A stretch of DNA of 64,000 nt from Polytrichum commune (lineage: Eukaryota > Streptophyta > Polytrichopsida > Polytrichales > Polytrichaceae). Every line of letters begins with the position of its first letter. Position 1 is the stretch's first letter. The stretch covers positions 42,053,554 to 42,117,553 of the forward strand of contig OX485803.1 of NCBI GenBank assembly GCA_950295325.1, given 5' to 3'. Below, in pieces: positions 26,571 through 38,900 of the stretch. The position numbers and the translations under genes were made by a program. The notes under the pieces were generated by a model that saw nothing but the letters and a program-made list of their open reading frames with translations, had not been told where the DNA came from and did not search any database.

Positions 26571-28181
26571 ATGCCGCTATTAGCCATGGAATTGAGAACG
26601 GATACTATTTAGCAAGGAGGTTTCAGCATCATCTTGTAGAATTTTGATTTTAACACGTACTACTTAACCTGGAGGCTGTGAGAGGAGGTGGATGAAGAAC
26701 CGCGGGAACGGCGAGTCAATCATCGTCGTGAAACAGGTCGTAAGATGTACCATCCTACCAAAGCACCGCTGTTACAATACTTGACGCTCAACAGATGTAT
26801 TGAAACCGTAGCATAACCCTCGCCCTTCCCAATCCTCAATTTAGCCCAGAGTGGAGGGCACCCAAATGGTTGTGTCTAGTAACTCTGCTTCGCCCGGCCG
26901 GCCTTCGGGGGTTACTACACCATTATTCACAATGCCACCAGCACCAACATTAACCTCTTGGGTCATTCCATCATTGTCCCAAGGAAAGTTGGTTGTTGGT
27001 CATCAACTGTGTTGAGATAATAAATATCATGACACGGATGAATCCCTGCGGTGTGGATGTTTATACACCCTCCCGGTATTCTCCAGGCCTGTAAACTTTC
27101 CATGACTGCTGGCCAATTATGGCTAGCAGTTTCGTCATGTTGATGTAGCATAATGCCAACCAAATTCATTTGATCGTTGCTGGGATCGGGATTATTGCCA
27201 CTAATGATTGGCACCAAAGTCTGAATTGAATGCAAGAGTAGCAATGAAAAATCACCAATATCAGTAATGTTAGCGATTCTTTATGCACAAATAGAGTGGA
27301 GTAAATCAACATAACCAAAAGTACTACAACACTTGGTACATTAGGACAACTGCATAATTAAAATAAGATGAGTACCAGTGTTGGCCATTATCAATATTGT
27401 ATACTATCCACAAGCATAATTATCTAAATTTTTTGGAGAAGTCAATAAGTTAAGGTCATGAATTTTGTTACCCCAATAGCCATCATGTATTTCATAACCG
27501 TGGTTATAAATATATTATAAGACCAACAATTGGTGGATTCCCATCTCGATTATCAAACTTAAAATCATCTTTGTTGGTTGTTTTTATATTTAAATTTGCG
27601 CCATTAAGTTAAAACGTATCCTCTAAAAATAATATCTCAATAAAATGTCACTGATGATATCATACAAAACACTAATTTGACTCTTGACATTAGGACATCC
27701 ATTGTTGTTAATTGTGTCTCCAAAATAACATATTTGTATGTAACAGATATCAATAATGGTCGTGATTCAAGTTTTGAGACTCACAGATACCTAAAGCCCA
27801 TTTATCGCCTGATAACTGGGCCCTAAATGAAATTATAACCGGTCACAACATGTATAACCGGTCACCATGGTTCACTGCATCCTTAGGTTTCGTAATTTTT
27901 CTCTCATAGTTGGCAAAATTGCATGGACAAAAATATAATGTTGATGAGCCATGGTCTACTTCTCCAAGAGTAGGACAAGGCCCTGAAATCAATGATCTCC
28001 TCTCTCCCATATCTAGGATATATGTAGATGGTTTCACTGCTGGAAGTGGGATATCTTCCACAGTCCTAGATGTCTGGACAGAGGTGACGAGCTTTAGAGC
28101 CCCTGGGGATGGATGTGAACAAATTCATTTGAAGGATACTCAGATCTTATCAGAGTGGGAAATGCAGATACTTGCATGTGT
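26571..28181. other. Region 3' of the unidentified - strand gene
   Basis: One open stretch of 93 codons on - (26963-27244) follows an AG acceptor-like site and contains NLVGIMLHQHDETASHNWP. It resembles nothing I know and may be chance, a further exon or a retroelement scrap. The rest shows no supported feature. Confidence 0.3.
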
Positions 28182-31100
28182 CTAGGATTGGGTTGGCCAC
28201 GAAGACATATTTTCAATAAACCTTATCTGCATTGCACAGTAATGAGTTACCTCAAATGTTTGAGGTACTCCTAGAAGTGCACCTTTGTGTTCCAAGAGGT
28301 ACACATTGAATCTACAGACTTCACAATGGACTTAGATTTTGTGTGGAAATTTTCCTGTTACAAGTTGAGGCATGAAAACTGGCCAGATTCTTAGGATGTA
28401 GAATTCTCAGGGCTTCACTGGATGCAAGGGATGAATCGCAAGGGTACAATTGATTATAATTTGTCCAAACCTTCACATCATGGAATCAATTTCACATCAT
28501 TTTACGTTAAGAGACGGACATGTACTCACCTCGGCGCTATATTGAAAGTCGAGGTCCTCATTTTGGTGATTTAGCACGCCGCTAGTATCACAAGAAATGA
28601 TGCGTGTCAACTTCTCTTGAGCCTTTCCAGCGGTTGCAAAGCTGCCAGGTGAGAAGGATCGAGGGACATGACTGGGACTTCCGTCTTTCCCGTTCTTGCG
28701 TAGATTTTTAGAGATGACTCTCGTCCTGTTATCACAAAAATTTCTGTGAAGTTGAAGGTTGACATTAGAAGGAGAAGAACTAAGCAAATCATGCATGTCG
28801 CCAACGATGCCACGACAAACATTAGTTATGTTTGTGGTAGGCAAGCTTGACTACCTAACTCCCATGTACTGAACGTTGTTGTGCATGTACAGTCGCGTAA
28901 GGAAAATGAAAGCTCTAAATCCACTGATAAAAAGAACTATGTCATTAACAATGTAACCTGTTCTTCGATTACAAGGGGTTCAAACATGCCGACCAGGTTT
29001 CTAGCTTTGGTGGTTTGTATTTGCATATCTATCTGCAAAGGAGCATGGAAATTGGTAAAGTGTGGCAGTAATAAAAATGTTGCATGGCAGCGTATTGACG
29101 GACAAAGGTACCTTGCATCGCGGCACAGTCTGCTCACTCTTGACCTTGCATACCGGTGTGCTGCAGGCGCCCTAGATTTACACCAGTGATGATTAACGTC
29201 AGTTTGGTGAAAGAAACGAGGTTTCTTCTGATTGATTGAGGAGAAGATAGGTTATGGATCCTTACGCACTACACGGCAAGTGAAATTCTATCCGAAATGG
29301 AATGCAGTATAAAAGAGATGAACCCGCCGACGTTCACAGCCGATGTTGACTGTGTCGAGCATTTCGACATAATTATAAGCTAATGTTGAAGCAGAAAAAT
29401 TGTGGCAAACCTTCTTATTATCGACATTGTATATCTGCAGCTTGATGGAGGCTTCTGACCCTTCGTTCTGCATCTTATATCCCCATCTCTGCAGGTTCGA
29501 ACACATTTAAAACACAGCTGAACCTATTATCATGTCTCCAACAGTCTCTATCAATCTGGGTAAATATGGACAGTGGACTAAGCTTTGACATGCAAACGGA
29601 AAGCTAAGACAGACTACACATGTAAACTTCGGACTTCCACATATTTCTAAAACTCATGAATTATTTCCAACGGTTGGGTCGCAAGTTGGATGCCATATAG
29701 GAACAAGAACAATGCTCACCAACAAGGGGGCATTTCTTTTGATCAAGAAAGGAACAGTGATTATGCACCCGTATTCATGTCTGACGTTACGAAGGTACTA
29801 GATAGTGAATCTAGAACTTTTATTAAACTTCAGTAGATCAATAGGTGATTCTTATGTCATATTCTCCTGACTTCAATAGTTACTGCGCCGTTAAATCTTG
29901 GACTTTTGAAGAGACAAACCCTCAAAGAAGATTCAACTTGAATTTAGCTACATTTTCTTACTCATTTGTTTAACTTCCACCGACGTACGAAGGGCTAGAC
30001 TCCTAGACACAGTACACTGTCATTCTATTTTACTTTATGGCACCGTGTGTGGGCTCGAACTTCAAAGTGTGCATATGATTAAATACATATCTAGATAGAT
30101 TAACAAATATTTTTTCGTTTTTCGGAATATAGAGCGTCGATATACACTAACGACGAGAACTTCCAGAGACGTAATATATGAAATTTCTCATATGTTACGG
30201 CTCCGTAGAATTAGACACTTACAGTACGAAGATAGGTACGTGCCTCTACCGTGCAGTAATAGCTTCCAAAGATTTTTAAGTTTACCCTAGGTCAGACCTT
30301 ACAGTTTTAATTCTCACCGTGAACTCGAACTTAGTGATCGATATGCAGTTCAATGTGCATACACTAGGTCCGCACTAGTTGCAGTAACTATGAGTTGAAC
30401 TAGTTGTTTCTTTAGGTACATAACTCCAAAGTGCCGCTGTAGGAAAAATACTTTTCGCAAGCTAGTAGAAGGTGATCGTAACAATATTACTTCTCGTGCA
30501 AACTAACTAGGTATAAAATTGCACAAATTGCACAAATTGGAGAAGGACTCTCATACAGGAAGAATTCTGACCTCATGTGGTCAGCATTATCTCTTGTAGC
30601 CAATCGGGAAGAAACAATCGTTCTACACCTCGCGCGCAATCGTATAAGCTTCTACGCCACAGTTTGGATGGATCGATGGGCTCCCTGCAAGGGCCAGGAC
30701 AGGTGCTTGTGCATGCTGTCTTTAACGCCGTTGAGGAAAGCTCAATAAGTCAGTCCCTCTGATAATATTTGGAGAACTGACATTCTGCAGGCATTGTCGA
30801 AAAGCTTTTCCTGTCCACCTTTCAACTCACTTCATTTCAATCCTCCGCGGCTTGAAACAGAGGACACTGAGTTTTCAAGTTAGTGCTCGATCGAGTCAGT
30901 GTTCGCTTTACAATCTTAAGTGCGGTAAGAATCATTAGCAGCTTCGGATTCCTCACAATCGTTGTTCCACGGGTGGCACCAAGCTGTGGCATTAGACAGT
31001 TTCAAACCCTTATCGTCATGAGGGTAGGCTGAGAGACATTTTCCAAGCCTTCGATCTGCCGGTAGCAGCTGTATGTCTCTTGACAGCGGTCTTTGAAATC

Positions 31101-31985
31101 ATGCCTGTGGACAGAGTAGTGCCGTAAATGTCAAATGACTATTTTCTTCATTATGACACATCCAGGTAGTTTCTTGACGTCCGTCCGAAGCAATAACTGA
31201 GTTCAATCCCTCCTCCTTTCCTCGTATTTCTAAGACCAAAGAGGCGCCATATCTCCTGCTCAGAAGGCCTGCAACCAAGAACAGAAATTAAGTCAGAGTG
31301 CAGATCAGTGTGCTTCTTAAACGCTAACCCGACCGTTTGACCTTTCTTAGCTACAAACAATTGAAGTTCGTCAATAACTGCAACTATTCGCAAACCTCCC
31401 TTCGCGCTCAGCGACCCAGGACTAGCGGTACCACTCCTCAATTACGGGGATGTACTTACCATGGTCACAACTTATGATAGGATATGATTACACTAACTTT
31501 CTTCTTAAGGTCTTCGTGAGTACATGCATATGGATATATACATATATAGAACATCTACCAAACTTAAAGACGAACACGCAATGCCAGGGAGGTCTTTCCT
31601 ACCGACTGCGGACAAAGGCCACGACTGCAGCACCTGGTACGTCAGACCACTGTCTGATTCAAACTGCCGCCGGCCGTTTGTACTCGATGCTTAAGATGAT
31701 ATGTAGCTTATTCTGTCGCGTGCCCGCTCCTCATCGGACCGGCATGCCTTCCAACTTTGAAACATCAGAGGCTGTCACGTTACAGTGGCCGAATGCAGGT
31801 GGATGCTCACCTCCTTGGACCGATCGCCAAGGATCCCATCGGAACCGCAACGATAGCTCATAAGTAAAGCTGAGGAATCACTCGCACCAGCTAAAGTTCA
31901 ATTTCCGACCCTAAAAAGAGTCTAGCGAGCTAATCTGAAACTTACAGTGGATGAAGATGAGTGCTTCGATGACTTCCTCAAACAT
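28182..31985 (-). CDS. Unidentified many-exon gene
   Basis: I do not recognise this protein. The case for a gene is a chain of short open segments bounded by AG/GT whose phases mostly agree. Exons in order are 31946-31985 (starts MFEEVIEALIFIH), 31811-31869, 31603-31633, and one from 31377 with unsettled donor (VIDELQLFVAKKGQTVG). Then come 31008-31104 (DRCQETYSCYRQIEG), 30727-30784, 30629-30684 (HPNCGVEAYTIARE), 29720-29780, 29411-29488, 29324-29379, 29112-29160, 28958-29032, 28530-28622, 28283-28354 and 28182-28226 (ends SSWPTQS, TAG). The seven junctions after 29720 keep phase. Two places are unresolved: the donor after 31377, and a probably missing exon between 30629 and 29780. No signal peptide or membrane span is obvious. 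Cys residues are common but fit no finger pattern I know. Confidence 0.55.
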
Positions 31986-32220
31986 TTCCTCAAGATGACA
32001 ACCAAGGTTCCATGATTCCTTCAAGACTTCGACGCAACGGAAGGAAGGGCAGCCTCAGATTCGAGTGGTTGTGCAGCAGGCTTTGGTGGCCGTAAGCCCT
32101 AGCGTTGGACTGTACTGTACCTTGGAGCCAGGCATAACATTGTTAAGCCTCATGCATGCTCCCTGGACCTTTCTAAATAAGAGAGATGCCATGTTCCATG
32201 GGACTTTGTCATAACACTAA

Positions 32221-32705
32221 GGGCCACTTCACACATGAGCCAAGAGCCATGACCATGTAATTGTGAGAGTCCAAAAGAAAGTGTCTCAAGACACTACCAA
32301 AATCATGTAGTATGGTCACGGACTCTCAAGTGCAATGTGATGTCATATATCTGACCGGGCCCTCCACCAAATGTTATTTCAATGAAATTGTATTCATGTG
32401 GGTTCTCACTCATGATAGAATAGAGTAAATCAACGGTTGTGAGCGTTTGGAGTGGTCTCCCGTTTTTGTGTTAGGCCTACATCCAAGAGGTGGTTTTTGA
32501 AAATAGTCTAAGTGACCATGAAACCTGATCCGTTTGATGCCACATAGGAATCCATGTAGACTTTACATCCATCATGCATTCACATACTCCGTTGGTCCCT
32601 CAAGCATAGTGTGAAGCAATCTTGGACTGGCTCCACCTTTTCCACCAATGAGAGTGCTTGAAGTGTAATGGTCATGGGCTCTCAGTTTCATGTGTGAAGC
32701 GGCCC
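32221..32705 (+). mobile_element. Tourist-like MITE, copy 1 (485 bp)
   Basis: The ends are inverted: GGGCCACTTCACACATGAG at the left and ATGTGTGAAGCGGCCC at the right. TAA flanks both sides (32218-32220, 32706-32708), the target duplication expected of PIF/Harbinger-related MITEs. There is no coding frame. Confidence 0.85.
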
Positions 32706-32708
32706 TAA

Positions 32709-33176
32709 GGGCCACATCACACACAACCCAAGAGCCGTGATCATGACCAAAGTATTCAAAGGTTGTCCCAAATCATTTCTAAAATCATGTGGTCACCGTG
32801 TGGTCCCGGGCCTTCAAATGTACTGTGAAGTCATATGCGAGAGGGCACTCAACCAAATGAATTTATGTTCCTGCTGGGTCCTCACACATGATAAATGTAA
32901 TAAATCAATGGTTGTGAGATTTTGGAGTGCCATGTTTTGTGTTAGACCTACCTCCAAGAGGTGGTTTTTGAAAATAATCCAAGTGTCCATGAAGCATGAT
33001 TGATTTGATGCTATGTAGGAATCCATGTAGACTTTACATTCATCTTGCATTCACTTGGTCCCTTGGTCCCTCAAGTGCAGTGTGAAACGAATTTGGACCA
33101 GCTTCGACTTTCCCACCAATAAGAGTGCCTGAAGTGCAATGGTCACGGGTCCTCAGTCTCGTGTGTGAAGTGGCCC
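32709..33176 (+). mobile_element. Tourist-like MITE, copy 2, head-to-tail with copy 1
   Basis: Same family and orientation as copy 1, separated from it only by a shared TAA. The right end is CGTGTGTGAAGTGGCCC followed by TAG. Divergence from copy 1 is considerable, so this is either an old adjacent insertion or a tandem duplication. Confidence 0.82.
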
Positions 33177-35493
33177 TAGATTTAGGCCATTGTTTTGTGA
33201 AAATCATAATATGTTTATTCCCATCCCTTGGTTGTATTATTCTTATGGTTATGGTAAGGGAACACAAGGGTTAGTAATGTTATTTCAGAATCATGTTCAA
33301 GAAAAAGACATAAGAAAAGTCAAATGAAGTATGAAATTTCCCATTGTTCTTGGTTTGAGTCATGCCACACAAAGGAACCAATACATAAATGGTCCTCTAT
33401 ATTTTGATTCACTAGCACAACAATGTATTGTGTAATTTAGTGTGGCATCAAAGTTGATGTGCCATGGTTATGATAGTGGCTTGCATGATTTATCTTGGAG
33501 CAACAAACACCCCATGCCACCCTCGGGGGGGTAGTCATTGGTTGGAGTAGCAGTTTACGTGCGAACAAATGATAGGGTATTTTAAAAATATGGGGGCTAA
33601 AAATTATAAATGGACTTAAGAGTAATATAGGGTATCAAAAATGGCACTGGACATCTTTAAAGTACTATAGGGTATGGAATAATAGATAATTTGGAATTAT
33701 AAGTAATGCAAGCCATTTTTCTATTAACCCAAAGTAGAAATTTACATAATGATAGGATGTGAAAAAAAGAAGAGAATTGAAAGTAATACCCCCCCTATAA
33801 AATAGTGGTTGTTCACACCTATATCCTTAACTTTTCAACACACTGCCCCCCCCCCCAGATGCCACCCTTTTAAGTTGCCACCCATTGAGTACAAGACCAT
33901 TTATGGGGTTCGATCATGAATAGTGTGGGCCACACTAAATGAGATGTATGATTTTTGCATATTATTGTAGGTGCCAGTTTTCCATGTCAAAAAGATCCAG
34001 CTGAGGGAAAAATAGAGAAGGGGTCCATGCCTTGACCAAAGTGTAGTCTTCCCCAACCAACATAATGATTAAGCACCCTAGTCTTCCAAGACATCTAAAC
34101 CTAGTTTCTAACTTTCCCCAGCTAACATTAGGCACCCTAGTGTTCCAAGACATTTTCATGGCGTTTCGACCTTCACTGGTTATCAAGTGGCATTTCCTCC
34201 ACGTGGTTCATAATGGCTAGATGAACCATCAACCAATAAGAGATTTTTTTTTTCTCTCATTTTTCTCTACTAGTATATTCCCCCATTTAAACATTAGGAT
34301 CTCTTGTGATTCAAGCCCAATGACCCGTATTAACTAATACCTCAGATCTCCAATGCTTTGGATAGTTTTCTTAGACTCATAAGTTTCCGTAAACCATATT
34401 CTTTAAATGTACACATATTAAAATCACACATGGACATGTATGTTTGAAAGTGTTGTAAATCCCTGTTAGTTATGGGTCACTAGCCTCAGAACAAGGAACT
34501 TGAGAGTTACTCACATATAGATTTATTACAATGGGTGGATTATATTGCATAATGTAATGCATGTGCAATACATGGGTTATGATATCTCTTCTCAGTTCTT
34601 TTAATGTTGACTAGGAGTGCCAATAATGGACATTGGAGAATGGCCCATGCCTATCAAGCCCTTTTAAGAAATTATGGTGGAGCTACCAAATGAGATTTTC
34701 TAACAAATAGATTCATAAAACTTGCTTTCCTGAGGAGTACACAGAACATCATGTGAATACTTAAGGAAATTTGTTTTTAATTACCCTAAGATATTTATAA
34801 CCCTATTCACCACATATTTGGATGCCTATATTAACATTAATATTGTCTTAATGTTTACCTTTGATGAATTTTGAGGACCTTATATTTGAATATTGATGGT
34901 TTTGAGATTTGTAATCAGAATTACCTCCAAAGTTAAGCATGCCCTTATGAGACTCCATTTTGATATTGATCCTGCGCTAGAAGTTCATTGTATGATTTCT
35001 TAGACTAGGCTTAGACCAATTGCCATAGTGTGATATGGCATTTCTTAAGTATTTACTCTTGTTCCTCCTTGTGTGTGATGTAAAGCCCAAACCACACGGG
35101 AGGAAACTTGCATGAACGGCAATGAGTTGGATGAATAGCATTGGTTCAAATGAGCAAGTGGTTGCCACATGAGAGGAAGTATGGGGAGTGGCAACAATGA
35201 CTTTTTAGCTTTGGATATTGTTTTGGATATTGCTTTGGGATCTACTTGGCAATAAAGTAGAGTGACATGGCACAATAAATGTAGTTCAATACTACCAGGC
35301 ACTAGTGCTTGGAATTCCACAGTATAAGGAGAAAAACAAGGAAAAGGAGACTTTTCAAAAGCAAAGTGCCATGTTGGAGGAAGTTGTGAAACTTCCTCTG
35401 GCTCTCGTGTGGCATGGGCCTAAGTCATACTTGCTTGCTTTAGTGAGTAGCCCACTTTTTGTGATTTGCACCCAAACATAAATTATTTTCTTA
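33177..35493. other. Intergenic region between MITE copies
   Basis: No gene supported. It contains a poly-C tract near 33844-33856. The segment 33855-33958 (TTAAGTTGCCACCCATT, GATCATGAATAGTGTGG) recurs in diverged form at about 46090-46185 inside a citrate synthase intron, so it belongs to an unnamed dispersed repeat. Confidence 0.45.
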
Positions 35494-35960
35494 GGGCCAC
35501 TTCACACACGAGACAGAGAGCCCATGACCATTACACTTCAAGCACTCTCATTGGTGGAAAAGACACAGCCGGTCGAAGTTCGCTTCACACTATGCTTGAG
35601 GGACCAATAGAGTAAGTGAATGCAAGATGGAAGTACAGTCTATATGGATTCTTATATGGCATTGAATGGATCATGTTTCAAGGTCACTTGGACTATTTTC
35701 AAAAATCACCTCTTGGAGGTAGGCCTAACACAAAGTTGGGACATCATGGCACTCCGAACGCTCACAACCGTTGATTTATTCTATTTTATCATGTGTGAGG
35801 ACCCACATGAATATAAATTCATTGAAATAGCATTCGGTTGAGACCAGTCACATATGATTTCACACCACTTGAGGGTCCGGGACCACACTACATGATTTTG
35901 GAGGTGTCTTGGGACGGCCTTTGGACATTATCTGTTGGGCTCTCACAATTTCATGGTCAT
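35494..35960 (-). mobile_element. Tourist-like MITE, copy 3, inverted and truncated
   Basis: It starts GGGCCACTTCACACACGAG after TTA, and its body is the reverse complement of copies 1 and 2. The far end stops after GGTCATGGCTC in a poly-C run, so the last ~25 bp including the terminal repeat are missing. Confidence 0.8.
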
Positions 35961-35965
35961 GGCTC

Positions 35966-38900
35966 CCCCCCTTCTTTTTCTTCCAAATGATTATCTTTCA
36001 AATAACTCAAATTTCCACTGGAACCCTTGACTCCCACCTCAAGTTTTTAGTCTCAATGAGGGACTTTTCATTTTCAACTGGCTACCAGATCACCCCATTC
36101 TTTGGCAGGGCTAACTCACAAGCAACATGTGCTGAATTTTTGGCCTTGAGATATAAAGATGAAATTGTGGTTTGTTGGTTGCTTATAAGCACACCAAATA
36201 TGGGATTGATTTGATCAACAATTTGCAAGGTACTTTTATTGTTGATATAAGGTAGAAAAAAATGACAGGTGAATGACCACTGCTGATGCACTAGACTAGG
36301 AGTAGAATGATTCTTGTGTGAACTCAAAATGGTTAATTATAAAAGTGGTGTCTTGAAAAGGGTATAGTGATTGGCCGAATAGGTCATGGTTCACATCACG
36401 TGGGATCACTTTTGAGTGTCATTGAGTTGACTGTTTTGTGTTCATTTGTATGCAAAGTTGGATATTTTGATGCTCAAATTAGGAAAACTCTACTATACAA
36501 GTAGGAGGTTTCACTTACTTGCCTTAAAAAAATGAGCTGATTCTTTACAAAACAACTTGCATTTCTTGTCATTTCCTCTACTCCATCTTTGAAAAATATT
36601 GCATAAATTTCAAGCGGCTTTCTTTTCAGCCAAATCAGCTTAGTTTCACCGTTCTCCATTTTCCTACCTAACTTCGATGCATTTCATGACAACTCATACT
36701 TACACCCTCTCAATTCTTGTCACCCAAGAACATGTATACTAAACTCACTTACCTACTTTGTGTCCTAATACTATGGGTAGGACTTTGGAAGCATAAGAAC
36801 GTTGCTCACAAGCACTAAGGTGGATATAAGGTCATATGCTTATGATGGGCACTTTCAATTATGAGGCCTTATTGTACCATGATTTGGATTCCCAAGCATA
36901 GTTTATCATGCATGTCTTTAAGGCCAAGGTGTGTCAAGCTATAGCGATTACATGGGAGGCTAATGATCAGAGCAACCAATCACCCTTGGTCAAAAGGGGG
37001 GAAGTTAACTTGAATCACCATAGGGTGATCAACACAATGTTTTGCATAATTAATGTTATAATGTTTCATGGGGTCCAGTGCTTTGCTGCACATGGACCAT
37101 GGATGCATCTTTCATTCATCATGATTGACATCAGTCATGATGCCCATCATGGATGTGGCATCCCATATGGCACACCATGGGAACTCCCGCCCTAGGAGTT
37201 TGTTGAATTTGAGAGCACACTTCCACCCATGAAATTTGAATTACACATGTAGCATTAAGCCATAATTAGGGTTAGGGTTAAGGGTTGGCGGTTGGGATTA
37301 GGGTTAAGGATCAAATTGGGGCATGACTAATTAGAGGTCCGTGGGTGATTTATTACTCGTATGGAATGTTATATGTACACATCAAAACAATCCCTCCCAC
37401 ATGCCATTGTAGCACATCTTCATCATTGCGCTGTCGATTGTGTGGAACGGAGCGGATGTTCAAATGTGATTTGACAAAAAATTGATAATGTTTTACTCCA
37501 TGTATTGTAACACTCAGTGTAGCGCACTTAGAACATCTTGTGTTATCTAGTATAATGTGCATCATTGTCTTAGTGTACAAACAATGTTCTCATTCTCAGG
37601 TCCCTCCACTACAAATATTTGTTTTTGAGGTATTGTGCTTCTAAAATGGTTGTCTCAATATCTACACCTTCCAACAAAATTGAAATTTTGTAATACATTG
37701 CCCTCATACTACACTACATAACACTGCTACTGTACCACAAGCACGCGATTGGGATGTTGTTTGACCTAATGAGGGCAATACATTAGTCTTTTCTCTGGAA
37801 CGATGCCAAGCCCATAGTGTCTGAGTTGTTGCTTCAGTGAATTCTAGTTTGTTATGATCATGACCAACACTTTCAAGTTCCTTAATGTAATCACACACAT
37901 ACATTACATCACGTCCCGGGAGAACAAAGATCCCAAACACCCATGTACTATGCGGTTGTCTTCAAGGACTTGCATTACACTGACTCTAGGCCCAAGAGAG
38001 TTTGGTCCAAATACCCACATACACATCCTTTGATCATAAAGATATAAATTGGCAAGTCAACATAAGACACTATGGTCTACACCATAAAGATAGATTTGTT
38101 GAGCAGTGTTTCATACCAACATATCAGAGAGCAAGCACAGTCAAGTATACAGAAAAAATGCTCTAGTATATTAAAACCATAATTTTTTTGGTCAAACGCC
38201 TAAAAGTAGTAGCAAAGTGGTTGTTTAAATTGGAATTTTCTCATGGCACCCCCTATTGTTATGTTCAATACTCAAATATATAATTTCAAGATGAGATTTT
38301 CAAAACTCATCATTTAAAGTATTGCTCAAAAGGTAATGGCTAAATTTTGTTATGGACGTAAATTTCATGACCTCAAATATTTTGAAGTTAATTTTTTTTT
38401 CATATTTCTTGAATTCATTATAAACTTGAGGGCACCATTAAAAATAAATTAGAAAAATCAACTTAAAGTAATTTTATTATGTTTTAATCAAATTTTAGAC
38501 AATTATGTGTCCAATATATCTACTTGCAGGCTACTTGCACCATCTTCCAAAATATGCTTGGCTTTGTAGATCAATATGTTATTCAAATGTTTATGATTTT
38601 TTTCTTCACAAAATTTGAAGTTAGTATAAAATTTTGAATCACTTTCAATTAAACCTATCAAGGGTACTTGACAGTGTTTGCGCCCATTGGATAGAAAATT
38701 TTGTGGCAGATGAGGAGGACTTCAAGGGCACGAAGTGCCACTACGTGCACACAAGTAATTGGTCCCAAACATGTGGGAATTGTTTTGAAATAAGGTTCTA
38801 GTGTTTTACCTAAGAAGTTTATCAACTCCAAAGATGGTGTGTGTCTAGCATTGTCCACTGCAAACAATCTTCCCGCATCGAGTAGCATATTCCCAATGGA

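Noticed and set aside
29990-30480. Possible LINE reverse-transcriptase remnant (a stretch reading SILLYGTV followed by RLRRIRHLQYE)
   Set aside because: Interrupted by stops and matching only loosely; not enough to call a LINE.
31450-31863. 137-codon frame on +
   Set aside because: Lies opposite exons of the better-supported - strand gene and has no recognisable motif.
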